Source: an uncultured Collinsella sp.
Lineage (GTDB): Bacteria; Actinomycetota; Coriobacteriia; Coriobacteriales; Coriobacteriaceae
Assembly (NCBI GenBank): GCA_902465115.1
Contig: CABQMC010000005.1
Span: 1 to 26,174 of the forward strand
DNA: 26,174 bases
Direction: 5' to 3'
In this document: one piece after another, positions 8,622 to 15,535 of the stretch
How the letters are laid out: every line of letters starts with the position of its first letter
How positions within the stretch are numbered: position 1 is the first letter of the stretch
Notes under the pieces: model-generated
Databases searched by the model: none
What the model saw: the letters and a program-made list of their open reading frames with translations, nothing else
Told to the model about the DNA's origin: nothing
Made by a program: the position numbers and the translations under genes

Positions 8622-8867
8622 ATGGCTACTCCAAAGATTAGCACTCAGGCGTCCACACCGACTTTCCCCACTGGTGCCGCTCAGTGCGATCGGTTGCTCC
8701 GCGTTAACGATATCCGCGAACTCACTGGCTGGAGCGAAAACACCGCACGCAAGTTTATGCGAGAGTCCGGCAAGCTCATCCAGATCCATCGCTCTAATTA
8801 CATGTTTGAAAGCACGTTCTACGAGCTTTTCAAGCAGCTTGAAGGTCGTACCGCCCACCTTGATTAG
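8622..8867 (+). CDS. Small helix-turn-helix DNA-binding protein, excisionase-like
   Basis: 81 residues. Residues about 26-60 (LLRVNDIRELTGWSENTARKFMRESG...) form a HTH of the kind found in excisionases and MerR-like DNA-binding domains (HTH_17 style). A short C-terminal helix (STFYELFKQLEG) follows. AAAGGA lies nine bases before ATG 8622. It is next to the integrase and 9 bp from the following winged-helix gene. Excision control (Xis) or regulation of replication/transfer are the likely roles; sequence alone does not decide between them. Confidence 0.65.
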   Translation: MATPKISTQASTPTFPTGAAQCDRLLRVNDIRELTGWSENTARKFMRESGKLIQIHRSNYMFESTFYELFKQLEGRTAHLD

Positions 8868-8876
8868 GTGGTAAAC

Positions 8877-9263
8877 ATGAGCGAGCTTCCGTCGATTTCC
8901 GACATATTTAGCGATGATGCTACTGAGCAACGAGAGATTACGGGAAAAATGGATAAGGCTATTTTTATTTCAGTGCCCGAGTGGGCGTGCTGCGTCACCA
9001 CCGTTGCCGCCGAGCGTCTCATCCTCGGCCTTGTATGGAAGTTTGGAAAACCTTCCAAAAACAAACGGCCCATGGGCTTCTGCGCTAAAAGCAAATGGAT
9101 TGAGGATCACTACCGCCTGAGTAAGAACACGATATCCCGGGCCTATACCTCTCTGAAGGATAAGGGGTATATTCAAAAAGTTGGTGATGGCAGCTGGATG
9201 CTTAATTACGCCGCAATCTACCGCGCCGCGATTGAAAACGCTTGGGAGCCTCCGAAACTTTAA
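8877..9263 (+). CDS. Winged-helix DNA-binding protein, replication- or regulator-like
   Basis: 128 residues. The C-terminal half (WIEDHYRLSKNTISRAYTSLKDKGYIQKVGDGSWMLN) is a winged-helix motif with a recognition helix and a beta-wing, as in DnaD-like and small plasmid replication-initiator or GntR-type proteins. The N-terminal 40 residues are acidic and polar. I chose ATG 8877, with TTAGGTGG upstream, over the in-frame GTG 8868 that abuts the previous stop. It forms an operon with the small HTH gene (9-bp gap). No enzymatic motif is visible; role in element maintenance is inference. Confidence 0.65.
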   Translation: MSELPSISDIFSDDATEQREITGKMDKAIFISVPEWACCVTTVAAERLILGLVWKFGKPSKNKRPMGFCAKSKWIEDHYRLSKNTISRAYTSLKDKGYIQKVGDGSWMLNYAAIYRAAIENAWEPPKL

Positions 9264-9304
9264 GCCCACAAACCGACTATCGAGGTCGTGAGAGTCGGTC
9301 ACCG

Positions 9305-9592
9305 TCAGGATGCCCACAAGAACATGCCGCGGATGTAGAATGAAGCAGGGTCGAACCGAAACAGTTCCCGGACAATTGGCGTCCGGCCAGACACTTCGAT
9401 TCGACCCTTTCTCATGCCTGTATCTAAAATACTCCCACAATCATTCTCGACATCTTTAACGCCCTCACCTCCTGCCACCAACACGTCGTAGACGCTATTT
9501 ACAACGAATCGATATGGCCGCCCGTTCTTTAAGGCACGTGTTACCATGAAAACGTGCGGTATTTCTCCAACCGAAAACCTGCGTGAACGCAT
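9305..9592 (-). CDS. Small hypothetical protein
   Basis: 95 residues, not recognised. Reads as a plausible small globular protein with no membrane segment (GRPYRFVVNSVYDVLVAGGEGVKDV in the middle, FRFDPASFYIRGMFLW near the end). No good ribosome site precedes the ATG at 9592; an internal ATG (residue 17) would give 79 residues. It faces the HTH operon tail-to-tail and is divergent from the coiled-coil gene. The 9593-9715 stretch holds no other clear gene. Could be spurious. Confidence 0.4.
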   Translation of the reverse strand: MRSRRFSVGEIPHVFMVTRALKNGRPYRFVVNSVYDVLVAGGEGVKDVENDCGSILDTGMRKGRIEVSGRTPIVRELFRFDPASFYIRGMFLWAS

Positions 9593-9715
9593 GACTTGAG
9601 ACGCCTTTTAGAACTCACCGATCGCAGGGCGAACACAAATCAACAGCGGCCGTGCATTGTTCCCAGCCATATGGCATGGCGGAGCCATGCCCGTTGTTGA
9701 TTGGAGTGCCGCACC

Positions 9716-10285
9716 ATGGCAAACGAGAAGAAAATCAGGGAGATCTACGGCGTGAAGTCCGTCCTCGATGAGGCCGCCGAGCGGATCGAGGCGACGTGGC
9801 GGGAGAAGCTGCTGCACGAGACGGGCGACCTCAGGACCGAGAACGCGTTGCTCAGGGCCCAGCTCGACGAATTCAACCGCAAGCTCGTCGAGGCGAGAGA
9901 CCGGAACGAAAGACTTGAGGCCGACTGCAATGAGCGGGTCGCCTTTATCGAGGAGAAGTTCGAGCTCGATACCGCGAGCCTCGAGCTCGAGAACAACGAG
10001 CTCCACGCCGCGAGCGTCAGATACCTCGCCGATGCCAGGGAGCTCGACAGGCAGGTCGTCCAGCTCCATGCCGAGGCCGTGGCCATGGTCGATGAGATCG
10101 AGCGCCTGCGCGGCGAGCGTGACGCCGCGCTGAAAGCCCAAGCCGAGTTGAACGACGCACTCCTGGCCCAGCGCGACCTGATGGCCGAGGTCGCCGCCCT
10201 CAAGGACTGCCTTGCCGCCTCCGAGCAGCGTGCGGCCGTGGCCGAGGCCAAGATCGAGGTCATGACCCAGATGAAAGGTGAGTAG
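9716..10285 (+). CDS. Coiled-coil protein of unknown function
   Basis: 189 residues, almost all predicted helical coiled coil from about residue 10 to 185, very rich in Glu, Ala, Leu and Arg, with no signal peptide or membrane helix. TTGGAG lies nine bases before ATG 9716; the in-frame TTG 9701 overlaps that site and is rejected. GC and codon use are higher than in the integrase region, so it may have joined the island separately. It faces the phosphoesterase operon tail-to-tail and shares a long hairpin with it. Cytoplasmic; a scaffold or partner protein is possible but not shown. Confidence 0.7.
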   Translation: MANEKKIREIYGVKSVLDEAAERIEATWREKLLHETGDLRTENALLRAQLDEFNRKLVEARDRNERLEADCNERVAFIEEKFELDTASLELENNELHAASVRYLADARELDRQVVQLHAEAVAMVDEIERLRGERDAALKAQAELNDALLAQRDLMAEVAALKDCLAASEQRAAVAEAKIEVMTQMKGE

Positions 10286-10314
10286 CCCCGCACCTCTCCT
10301 GTCAGGCGGCTGAT

Positions 10315-10355
10315 TTCTAGAAACCTTCTAGAGCATTTCTAGGAGGTTTCTAGAA
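10315..10355. other. 18-bp hairpin between convergent genes (TTCTAG repeats)
   Basis: TTCTAGAAACCTTCTAGA (10315-10332) pairs with 10338-10355 over 18 bp with one G-T wobble and a 5-base loop. TTCTAG or its complement recurs four times. It overlaps the last codons of the leftward phosphoesterase gene. It lacks long T-tracts, so if it is a bidirectional terminator it is non-canonical. Confidence 0.55.
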
Positions 10356-11065
10356 CCGAGCGCGGCATCTTCGATCGACACGATGTCTTGGTAGATCAGG
10401 CGGTGCTTGGCGTCACACCATTTGTCGTCGTGGTAGTGGCCGAAGAACCAGGCGCGGTAGCCGAGCTGACCGTCGAGCTCGGCAAGGAATCGCTGAAGTC
10501 GGTCGCCCCGATACTCGCGCCCGCGCTCGCGACACAGCTTCTCCGCCAGGGCGGCAGGGGCCTCGTGAGTCACAACGTAGTCGACCTTCCAGCCCACGCG
10601 GTCGAGCGAGGAGCGGCAGTGCTCCGTCTCTTCCTCGCTCGGCATCTCCTCGGGCCACCAGCTCCTCCCCTCCTTGCGATACTGCCTGTCGTTGCTCGCG
10701 GCGCCGCCCATGGCAAGGACTGTGAGCCCGTCGATATCGAACACCTCTCCGCGCATCAGGTGCAGCACGCGCGGTCGCACCTCATGAACGAGCCCATCGT
10801 TCCACTCCCGCACCGGCAGTTCTGCCAGGGCGTGGTGGTTCTCATGGTTGCCGTCTACGAAACACGTGGTCCAGGGCTTCGACTCGAACCAGTCGAGCCA
10901 ATACCTCTCAGCATTCGAGCCGTCCCAGACAAAGCCGAAGTCGCCGGCCACGATCACCACGTCATCGCGCGTCAGCGTGCGCCCCAGCGGCCAAGATTTG
11001 AAGGCGAATCTGCTGGCCCCATACTCGGCCCTGCCGTGGACATCGCCTGTCACATAGACCGTCAT
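10328..11065 (-). CDS. Calcineurin-like metallophosphoesterase, third gene of operon
   Basis: 245 residues with every metallophosphoesterase block: GDVH (D8, H10), GDFG (D42), GNHE (N73, H74), H167 in VVTHEAP and GHYH (H210, H212). A two-metal phosphodiesterase or phosphatase; the substrate cannot be read from sequence (protein, nucleotide or nucleic acid are all possible in the family). Soluble, no signal peptide. ATG 11065 overlaps the upstream stop as TGATG, indicating translational coupling. It is clearly paralogous to the preceding gene (same MTVYVTGD start, MRGEVF/TRGEVF block, GWKVD block), so it arose by tandem duplication. Stop lies inside the shared hairpin. Confidence 0.88.
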   Translation of the reverse strand: MTVYVTGDVHGRAEYGASRFAFKSWPLGRTLTRDDVVIVAGDFGFVWDGSNAERYWLDWFESKPWTTCFVDGNHENHHALAELPVREWNDGLVHEVRPRVLHLMRGEVFDIDGLTVLAMGGAASNDRQYRKEGRSWWPEEMPSEEETEHCRSSLDRVGWKVDYVVTHEAPAALAEKLCRERGREYRGDRLQRFLAELDGQLGYRAWFFGHYHDDKWCDAKHRLIYQDIVSIEDAALGSRNLLEML

Positions 11066-11790
11066 CAGTACGCGCCCCACGGCAGGAGTTTGTCCCCGAG
11101 CCTCACGATCCGGTCATACAGCACCGTGTGCCATTCGTCCGGATTGCCGTCTCGGTGAAAATGTCCGTAATACCAGCGCTTGTAGTCCAGGCGGTCCTCG
11201 AGCTCGTCGAGGAATCCGGTCAGCCGGTCCACATCAGGGCGTTCCCAGCCTGGGTCCGGGTAGAGCGTCGGCGAGAGCATGCGCGTGGCGCAGGTATGGG
11301 TGATGACGCAGTCGACCTTCCAGCCGACCTCGTCGAGCCTTGCCAGCGCGGTATCGAAATCGCGCTTGTCCGGGAGCTCCTGAGGCCACCAGCTGGAATA
11401 CGGCACGCGGTATTCCCTGTCCACGCTCGTGGCACCGCCCATGGTGAAGACCGTCGAGCCGTCGAGCTCAAAGACCTCGCCGCGCGTCAGGCGCCGAATG
11501 GGCGAGGTGTCCGACAGGCGCTGCGTCAGCCCGCCATGCCACGGCTCCATGGGGCGCTCCTCCCAGTGATCGAAGCGCTCGTGGTTGCCGTCGACGAACA
11601 GCACCGTGTAGGGGCGCGACTCCAGCCAGGCGATGTCGGCGCATTCCTCGGCAGAGAAATCCCACGGAAAGCCAAAGTCGCCGGCGACGATGAGATAGTC
11701 GTCGCTGGTAAGACTGTCGCCAAGCTCCCAGTCGCGGAGCTTTTGCATGTCGAGCCCACTGTGGATGTCGCCCGTCACATAGACCGTCAT
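11065..11790 (-). CDS. Calcineurin-like metallophosphoesterase, second gene of operon
   Basis: 241 residues. Blocks: GDIH (D8, H10), GDFG (D38), GNHE (N69, H70), H165 in VITHT and GHFH (H210, H212). Start ATG 11790 has AGAGGTG upstream and overlaps the stop of the preceding gene as ATGA. An in-frame extension to 12216 is low-complexity Arg/Pro text antisense to nothing conserved and overlaps the upstream gene, so it is rejected. Paralogue of the next gene. Soluble; substrate unknown. Confidence 0.88.
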   Translation of the reverse strand: MTVYVTGDIHSGLDMQKLRDWELGDSLTSDDYLIVAGDFGFPWDFSAEECADIAWLESRPYTVLFVDGNHERFDHWEERPMEPWHGGLTQRLSDTSPIRRLTRGEVFELDGSTVFTMGGATSVDREYRVPYSSWWPQELPDKRDFDTALARLDEVGWKVDCVITHTCATRMLSPTLYPDPGWERPDVDRLTGFLDELEDRLDYKRWYYGHFHRDGNPDEWHTVLYDRIVRLGDKLLPWGAY

Positions 11791-12425
11791 CGAATCACCT
11801 CTTCCCTCTTGTACGCCGCCAGCTCGCGCTCGACCTGCCTGTCGCCGGTCTCGTTGACCCACCAGGGCCATTTCACCCGGCCGCACGGCTCGTCGACTCC
11901 GGCGAACCATTCCCTCAGCTCGTCGAGGCTCACCGGGGAGTGCCCGTTGGCATCGCAACCGACGTCGTAGCGCAGAAGGCCCTGCTTGCGGTTGAACTCG
12001 TTGTACGCGCCGCCGCTGCTGTGGATGTGTCCGTGAAGGTGCCACGATCCATGGCTCATGCCCTGCCAGTCGGCCATGGGGTAATGGCACAGGACGATCT
12101 TCTGCCCGTCGATCTTGAGCACGCAGATCGGCGGCTCCACAGTGAAGGCGCCAGCGACCGCCGGCTGGGTCCAGTCCTTGTCGTGGTTTCCCGGGACGAG
12201 GTGGATGCGTCTGCACGCGATCCGCTTGCGCAGGGCATAGGCGTCCTGGGCGGTCATCTTGAATGAGAAATCACCCAGGATGTAGAGTTCGTCGTCCGCG
12301 GCAACCCTGTCGTTGATGCTGTCGACGATGGCGTCGTTCATCTGCCAAATCGTCTCCCACGGGCGGTCGGTGAACTTCAGCACGTTCTCATGCCCGAAGT
12401 GGGTGTCGCTGGTAAACCAGATCAT
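11787..12425 (-). CDS. Metallophosphoesterase of a different subfamily, first gene of operon
   Basis: 212 residues: SDTHFGHENVL (D7, H9), LGDFS (D52), PGNHDKDW (N80, H81), LCHYPM (H114) and HGHIH (H133, H135). The shorter length, the SDTHFGH start and the CHYP block match the compact phosphoesterase or predicted nuclease-like group (COG4186 style) rather than its two neighbours. ATG 12425 has AGAAGGAGA well placed upstream. A longer frame to a TTG at 12518 runs through the leader hairpin and is rejected. It heads a three-gene coupled operon and lies behind a leader-peptide/hairpin attenuator candidate. Confidence 0.87.
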   Translation of the reverse strand: MIWFTSDTHFGHENVLKFTDRPWETIWQMNDAIVDSINDRVAADDELYILGDFSFKMTAQDAYALRKRIACRRIHLVPGNHDKDWTQPAVAGAFTVEPPICVLKIDGQKIVLCHYPMADWQGMSHGSWHLHGHIHSSGGAYNEFNRKQGLLRYDVGCDANGHSPVSLDELREWFAGVDEPCGRVKWPWWVNETGDRQVERELAAYKREEVIR

Positions 12426-12430
12426 ATTTA

Positions 12431-12492
12431 TGTCTCCTTCTGTCGCTAAAAAACGTTCTCCTTCGAGGTCAGGAGACGTTTTATGAGCGACA
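12431..12492 (-). promoter_or_regulatory. Leader hairpin and alternative SD-sequestering pairing (attenuator candidate)
   Basis: In the leftward transcript TGTCGCT pairs with AGCGACA, AAACGT with ACGTTT and CTCC with GGAG (12441-12492; about 17 pairs with small interruptions), with a run of six T in the 3' arm. The GTCTCCT of the 5' arm is also complementary to the operon's own AGGAGAC ribosome site (just downstream, near 12431-12437). Two exclusive folds are therefore possible, one leaving the site free and one covering it. Confidence 0.5.
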
Positions 12493-12511
12493 TGAGGTGC
12501 ATATCCCTCAT
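12446..12511 (-). CDS. Candidate 21-residue leader peptide of the phosphoesterase operon
   Basis: ATG at 12511 with GGAG eight bases upstream; begins MRDMHLMSL, ends SKENVF and stops at TAG 12448-12446, 20 bases before the first phosphoesterase start. It runs through both arms of the 12441-12492 hairpin. Position, ribosome site and structure fit a regulatory leader peptide; expression is inference. Confidence 0.5.
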   Translation of the reverse strand: MRDMHLMSLIKRLLTSKENVF

Positions 12512-12617
12512 GTTTCAAGCTCCAATCTGCCGGATTTGCCCAACTAAAAGTTTACGCCCACGCGCGAACAGGATTTGATTTTTGAAATATGGACGAATTC
12601 CTCGTCAGGAGGGTAAA

Positions 12618-12692
12618 ATGGTACCGACGGCAGCCCAAGTTGTAGAGAGCTGGGCAGAGCCGTTGCTTAATGAAGTTGGGTCATCATCTTAG
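12618..12692 (+). CDS. Candidate 24-residue ORF with strong SD, convergent to the membrane peptide
   Basis: ATG 12618 preceded by AGGAGG with a good spacing; 24 residues beginning MVPTAAQVVESW, stop TAG 12690-12692. Its stop overlaps the stop of the leftward 41-residue gene. The transcript can form CGGC/GCCG plus GCCCA/TGGGC pairing (12628-12662). It may be a tiny protein or simply part of an RNA that is antisense to the peptide mRNA. Confidence 0.35.
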   Translation: MVPTAAQVVESWAEPLLNEVGSSS

Positions 12693-12814
12693 CGACGGTG
12701 GCCTTTCTTTTTGGGCTTCGAGCCCTGCTTGAGTGCCTTGGAAAGGCCGACAAGGGCCGTGAGGAGCGAGACCGTAGCGGTCAGGAGCTTCACGAGCTCG
12801 GTGAAATCGGTCAT
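12689..12814 (-). CDS. 41-residue membrane-active peptide, type I toxin or holin-like candidate
   Basis: Start ATG 12814 with GGGAGGTG seven bases upstream (an ATG at 12820 is too close to it). The product starts MTDFTELVKLLTA, has a hydrophobic/amphipathic stretch to about residue 27 and ends in a Lys/Arg-rich tail (KPKKKGHRR). This layout is shared by type I toxins (Fst/TxpA-like) and small holin-like toxins, but no family motif is certain. The ribosome site can pair with CCTCCAT (complement of 12834-12840), a toxin-like translational lock. A good promoter (12907-12934) lies upstream, insulated by a terminator. A housekeeping small phage-type protein is the alternative. Confidence 0.55.
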   Translation of the reverse strand: MTDFTELVKLLTATVSLLTALVGLSKALKQGSKPKKKGHRR

Positions 12815-12906
12815 GGGCATCACCTCCCATCAAATGGAGGGCTCTGCCCGGCACGAGGGCTGCCGACAGCAAGGACGATTCTATCAGAGCGGCTGACTCC
12901 CGCCCG

Positions 12907-12934
12907 ATATTACCATCCCACCGCGCCTGTGCAA
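12907..12934 (-). promoter_or_regulatory. Promoter of the 41-residue peptide
   Basis: Minus strand TTGCAC (12934-12929), a 16-base spacer and TAATAT (12912-12907). It would give a leader of about 85 bases before ATG 12814. Confidence 0.5.
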
Positions 12935-12963
12935 AAAAGAGGGCCGCCAAACAGCGACCCTCC
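12933..12963 (-). terminator. Leftward intrinsic terminator upstream of the peptide promoter
   Basis: Minus strand GAGGGTCGC/GCGGCCCTC stem (one mismatch) followed by six T (12938-12933). No leftward gene abuts it on the right, so it most likely insulates the peptide promoter from read-through. Confidence 0.6.
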
Positions 12964-13056
12964 AGCGAAAGTGCACGTTATTTAGGACAGTCATATTCTT
13001 TGAAAATAATGGCTATTGTAGAATTACATATAAGAGTCACCCGGAAGGAGCGATCG

Positions 13057-13512
13057 ATGAAAAGCAAACGATTTATCCTGAATGCACTTCTGCTAGTAGC
13101 AATATTGACGCTCTTGGTCTTCTCCTACTCATACATGAATCAGCCAAGATTTGGATATGCTTTATACGCTGTTTTTTCCGGCGAAACAACTTACAACACT
13201 TACAACACTATAGGCTTCATTGACGCACTCTTTTTCTATGTAGTTGGCCCCGTATCAAGCGAGCTGATCGCTTTTGTTGTCAGCTACAACCTGAATCAAC
13301 AAAGCCAAACTCACTCAGCGACTTCGGCCAAACAAGGAATCAATCTCTTCGTAATAATGATAATTCTGCAAATTGCGACTGTGTTGATTATCGCCCTGAC
13401 CGCAACAAACGTTTTGAAGTATGAGTTCGGATTCATCGCGAGCTGCCTCATGGCAATTGCCGCGGGTATAGCGGTTTCGTATACGACACCGGCAAAGAAG
13501 CAGCTCAACTAA
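13057..13512 (+). CDS. Small integral membrane protein, unknown
   Basis: 151 residues with about four hydrophobic helices (8-28, about 55-85 broken by a polar bend, 102-124, 128-145). N-terminus MKSKRF is positive, so the first helix probably inserts with the N-terminus inside. GGAAGGAG sits six bases before ATG 13057; an upstream ATG at 13000 lacks a site. A 9-base tandem duplication (ACTTACAAC twice near 13190) encodes TYNTYNT. The gene is AT-rich, unlike the coiled-coil and adhesin genes. Not recognised; no catalytic motif. Confidence 0.7.
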   Translation: MKSKRFILNALLLVAILTLLVFSYSYMNQPRFGYALYAVFSGETTYNTYNTIGFIDALFFYVVGPVSSELIAFVVSYNLNQQSQTHSATSAKQGINLFVIMIILQIATVLIIALTATNVLKYEFGFIASCLMAIAAGIAVSYTTPAKKQLN

Positions 13513-13518
13513 CAGGGC

Positions 13519-13647
13519 CTATTTGGAATCCGAATCGTCCATGGAGCCGTCGATGCCGGTTTTGGTGTCGTCCGTATTGGAATCGTCATCCTTGGGGCCT
13601 AATAGGAAGGATGCCAACGGAAAAGAACTTACAAAAGGTCTTTTCAT
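13519..13647 (-). CDS. Candidate 42-residue protein with a short hydrophobic N-terminus and acidic tail
   Basis: Begins MKRPFVSSFPLASFLLG and then becomes strongly acidic (DDDSNTDDTKT, DDSDSK). The ATG lies three bases after the stop of the 13651-14031 gene, so it could be translated by coupling; no clear SD of its own. Possibly a secreted or membrane-associated tail peptide; could be spurious. Confidence 0.35.
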   Translation of the reverse strand: MKRPFVSSFPLASFLLGPKDDDSNTDDTKTGIDGSMDDSDSK

Positions 13648-13650
13648 GCG

Positions 13651-14031
13651 TCAGGACAAGCTCGAAAAAAAGTCTGTTCGACTCAACCGACTGTATTGAA
13701 AGCTCTGGGCGAGCTGGCTCATCGAGGCATCATCATGAAGACCGATGGGGTGTGGGTCATCGTTTGGGCTCAGCTCGATATTCAAGCGCGTGAGGCCGGA
13801 TGGGATCCGCGCGCGGGCGCGGGCGGCGAGGTCGGACGTGAAAGCCGGACCGCAGAGGTATCGAGCGCACGCGGCCAGGGCCTCGAGGGCGCCTGGCGGG
13901 TAGGGAGATCCGAGCATGAGACAGGACAACGCGCAGGCCCGCGAAAGGTTCACGAGCTCCCCCGCGACGCGGCAGACCCTCGGCTGCGCCTCGTAAAGGA
14001 TGCAGAAGACGCGGTCGAGGTGCGCCATCAT
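13651..14031 (-). CDS. Hypothetical protein in a compact small-gene operon
   Basis: 126 residues, not recognised: helical, Ala/Leu/Arg-rich N-terminal two-thirds with several Cys (C10, C20, C33, C37 and more), polar C-terminus. Start ATG 14031 overlaps the upstream gene's stop by ATGA; a second ATG follows at once. Its start lies in the right-hand stretch of a 24-bp perfect inverted repeat, so its translation could depend on ribosomes unfolding that hairpin. High-GC codon use, no signal peptide. Confidence 0.5.
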   Translation of the reverse strand: MMAHLDRVFCILYEAQPRVCRVAGELVNLSRACALSCLMLGSPYPPGALEALAACARYLCGPAFTSDLAARARARIPSGLTRLNIELSPNDDPHPIGLHDDASMSQLAQSFQYSRLSRTDFFSSLS

Positions 14032-14076
14032 GAGCCGTCCGAGTCCTCATCCGGCTCATGATGGCGCACCTCGACC
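14013..14076. repeat. 24-bp perfect inverted repeat over a stop/start overlap
   Basis: Arms 14013-14036 and 14053-14076 are perfectly complementary (core GTGCGCCATCATGAGCC), with a 16-base loop at 14037-14052. It encodes the last residues of one small gene and the first of the next, with TCATGATGG holding stop and start. Confidence 0.9.
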
Positions 14077-14234
14077 CAAAGGCCCTCCAACACATCGTCG
14101 AACCCGAAATCGAGCTCCGCCTGGACGCTCTCGCCGAACGCATCGCCCAGGGCGAACTCCGGCACCTTCGTCACACGGCCGCCCAGCCACTCAATCTCTG
14201 TCATCGCGCGCGTGGTGTAAGCCCCTTCCAACAC
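14028..14234 (-). CDS. Small acidic hypothetical protein
   Basis: 68 residues from a GTG at 14234, or 58 from ATG 14204 (MTEIEWLGGRVTKV...); neither has a strong ribosome site. Acidic, soluble, ends HHEPDEDSDGS. Not recognised. First gene of a three-member leftward cluster (4-base overlap with the next). Its 3' end forms the left arm of the 24-bp inverted repeat on the transcript. Confidence 0.5.
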   Translation of the reverse strand: MLEGAYTTRAMTEIEWLGGRVTKVPEFALGDAFGESVQAELDFGFDDVLEGLWVEVRHHEPDEDSDGS

Positions 14235-14712
14235 GGGATTGTCAGCTCAACCCGACCCTTACCATACGGACGAACATAACTCGCCAGGGGAAGCCCCTGA
14301 AGGCCGTGCGCCACAACATGAGGCCGAATCCGCCCCCGGCTGGACAGGCCAACAACGAAGGAGCACACGGAACCGGCGCGGCGTTACAACCGTCCCGGCA
14401 AGCGTGTCACTTGTCCAAGTTATGATGCCGACAAACCCGGAAATGCTCCAACGGAGCGCCGAACGAGCGTAACAATATAAAGCCGTGCAACACGCGTTGG
14501 ACGACCAGAACATCCCAAACAAAGGCCTGTCGGTCCCACCTTCAAGCCCAATAGCAAAATGTGCATCAGCGGATTTGCAGCGATACAAGTCTCAACCGTC
14601 ACCATCGCACCGCAGCGCGCCTAGTCCCACTCATCCTACTGCAAATGTCCCAGAACGAGAAAACGACCAGCTTAACATGCCACCCTTTATATCCGCACGC
14701 GCGTAATTCAAC
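14235..14712. other. Gene-poor stretch
   Basis: About 480 bases without a convincing gene. Short frames exist on both strands but lack ribosome sites and have Arg/Pro/Ser-rich, non-protein-like content. It presumably holds the promoter of the 14234 cluster; I could not pick out a convincing -35/-10 pair. Confidence 0.5.
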
Positions 14713-15339
14713 TCATAAGGACCGGCTATCCCTTACCTGTGACACAATCTCAAACGCACAGAACAGAATCATCAGTCCAATCATCGCATAAGAGGCAGCC
14801 GAACCTTCAAGCACTATTCCACAAAGAACAATCTCCGCGCCGCCAATAAGAACTGTTATCAGGCGCTCTGCCTTTTTGCTCTCGCCGCTCGCATAAAAAG
14901 GCGGCAAAGCGCACAAGATCACATATAGCCCGGGAAGGGAATACAGGATCGATAGTCCAAGCCCCCCATCAACCGCAGTGTTTTGCGTAAGAATCAACTG
15001 AACCCAAACGGCAATTATCACTGAGCAGGTTGTCGATAAAAGAAGGCTAGAAATATAGCACGCAACAAAGTCCCGTCGCATTCGAACAGAGAAATCCGCG
15101 AACTCTCTTCGCCGCGTGGAAACAATAAGGTACACAGAAATTGCAATAGAACCAATCAGAGAAAACAGCGGAACAACCAGCAATTCAAGCTTATTACCCC
15201 ATCGATCAACCACACCCCCACTCCAATGAGCGGGAATTGTATCAGGGAGGACTGACCAAGCCGCCCATAGAATCAGAAATGGAAGAATAGAGAGGATGAA
15301 AGATGATAACACTGCAGTAATTTTTTTTGAGGCTCTCAT
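14713..15339 (-). CDS. DUF1648-domain membrane protein (SdpI-related)
   Basis: 208 residues with five to six hydrophobic helices. The segment LPDTIPAHWSGGVVDRWGNK (residues about 31-50) after the first helix is the DUF1648 signature, found at the N-terminus of SdpI-type immunity/signal-transduction proteins and in many uncharacterised membrane proteins. AAGGAGA precedes ATG 15339. In SdpI the family protects Bacillus from a killing peptide; here an immunity role is only a possibility. AT-rich relative to the adhesin. 196 bases of no evident content (15340-15535) separate it from mobC. Confidence 0.75.
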   Translation of the reverse strand: MRASKKITAVLSSFILSILPFLILWAAWSVLPDTIPAHWSGGVVDRWGNKLELLVVPLFSLIGSIAISVYLIVSTRRREFADFSVRMRRDFVACYISSLLLSTTCSVIIAVWVQLILTQNTAVDGGLGLSILYSLPGLYVILCALPPFYASGESKKAERLITVLIGGAEIVLCGIVLEGSAASYAMIGLMILFCAFEIVSQVRDSRSL

Positions 15340-15535
15340 CGATTCCGCATCTCCTTGCGCGACTACATTCCACTCCGGTTCGACCCTTTTCGATTTTGCG
15401 GAGTAGTTATAGCTGAACGTCCTCAGATATATAAAATCATTCCCTTCCTTTTCCGAAAGACGTTTTTTGAAATATTGGAATTAACTAAACGAGTAATTGC
15501 ACTCAATTGCAAAACTGATCCAGCTGTGTTCCGAC

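Noticed and set aside
11791..12216. N-terminal extension of the second phosphoesterase
   Set aside because: Overlaps the first phosphoesterase out of frame and is Arg/Pro/Gly-rich; ATG 11790 has a ribosome site and an ATGA overlap.
12426..12518. TTG-initiated extension of the first phosphoesterase
   Set aside because: Translates the leader hairpin; ATG 12425 has a near-ideal ribosome site and starts the conserved SDTHFGH region.
14239..14605. Several 60-110 residue frames in the gap
   Set aside because: No ribosome sites and mutually overlapping on both strands with low-complexity content.
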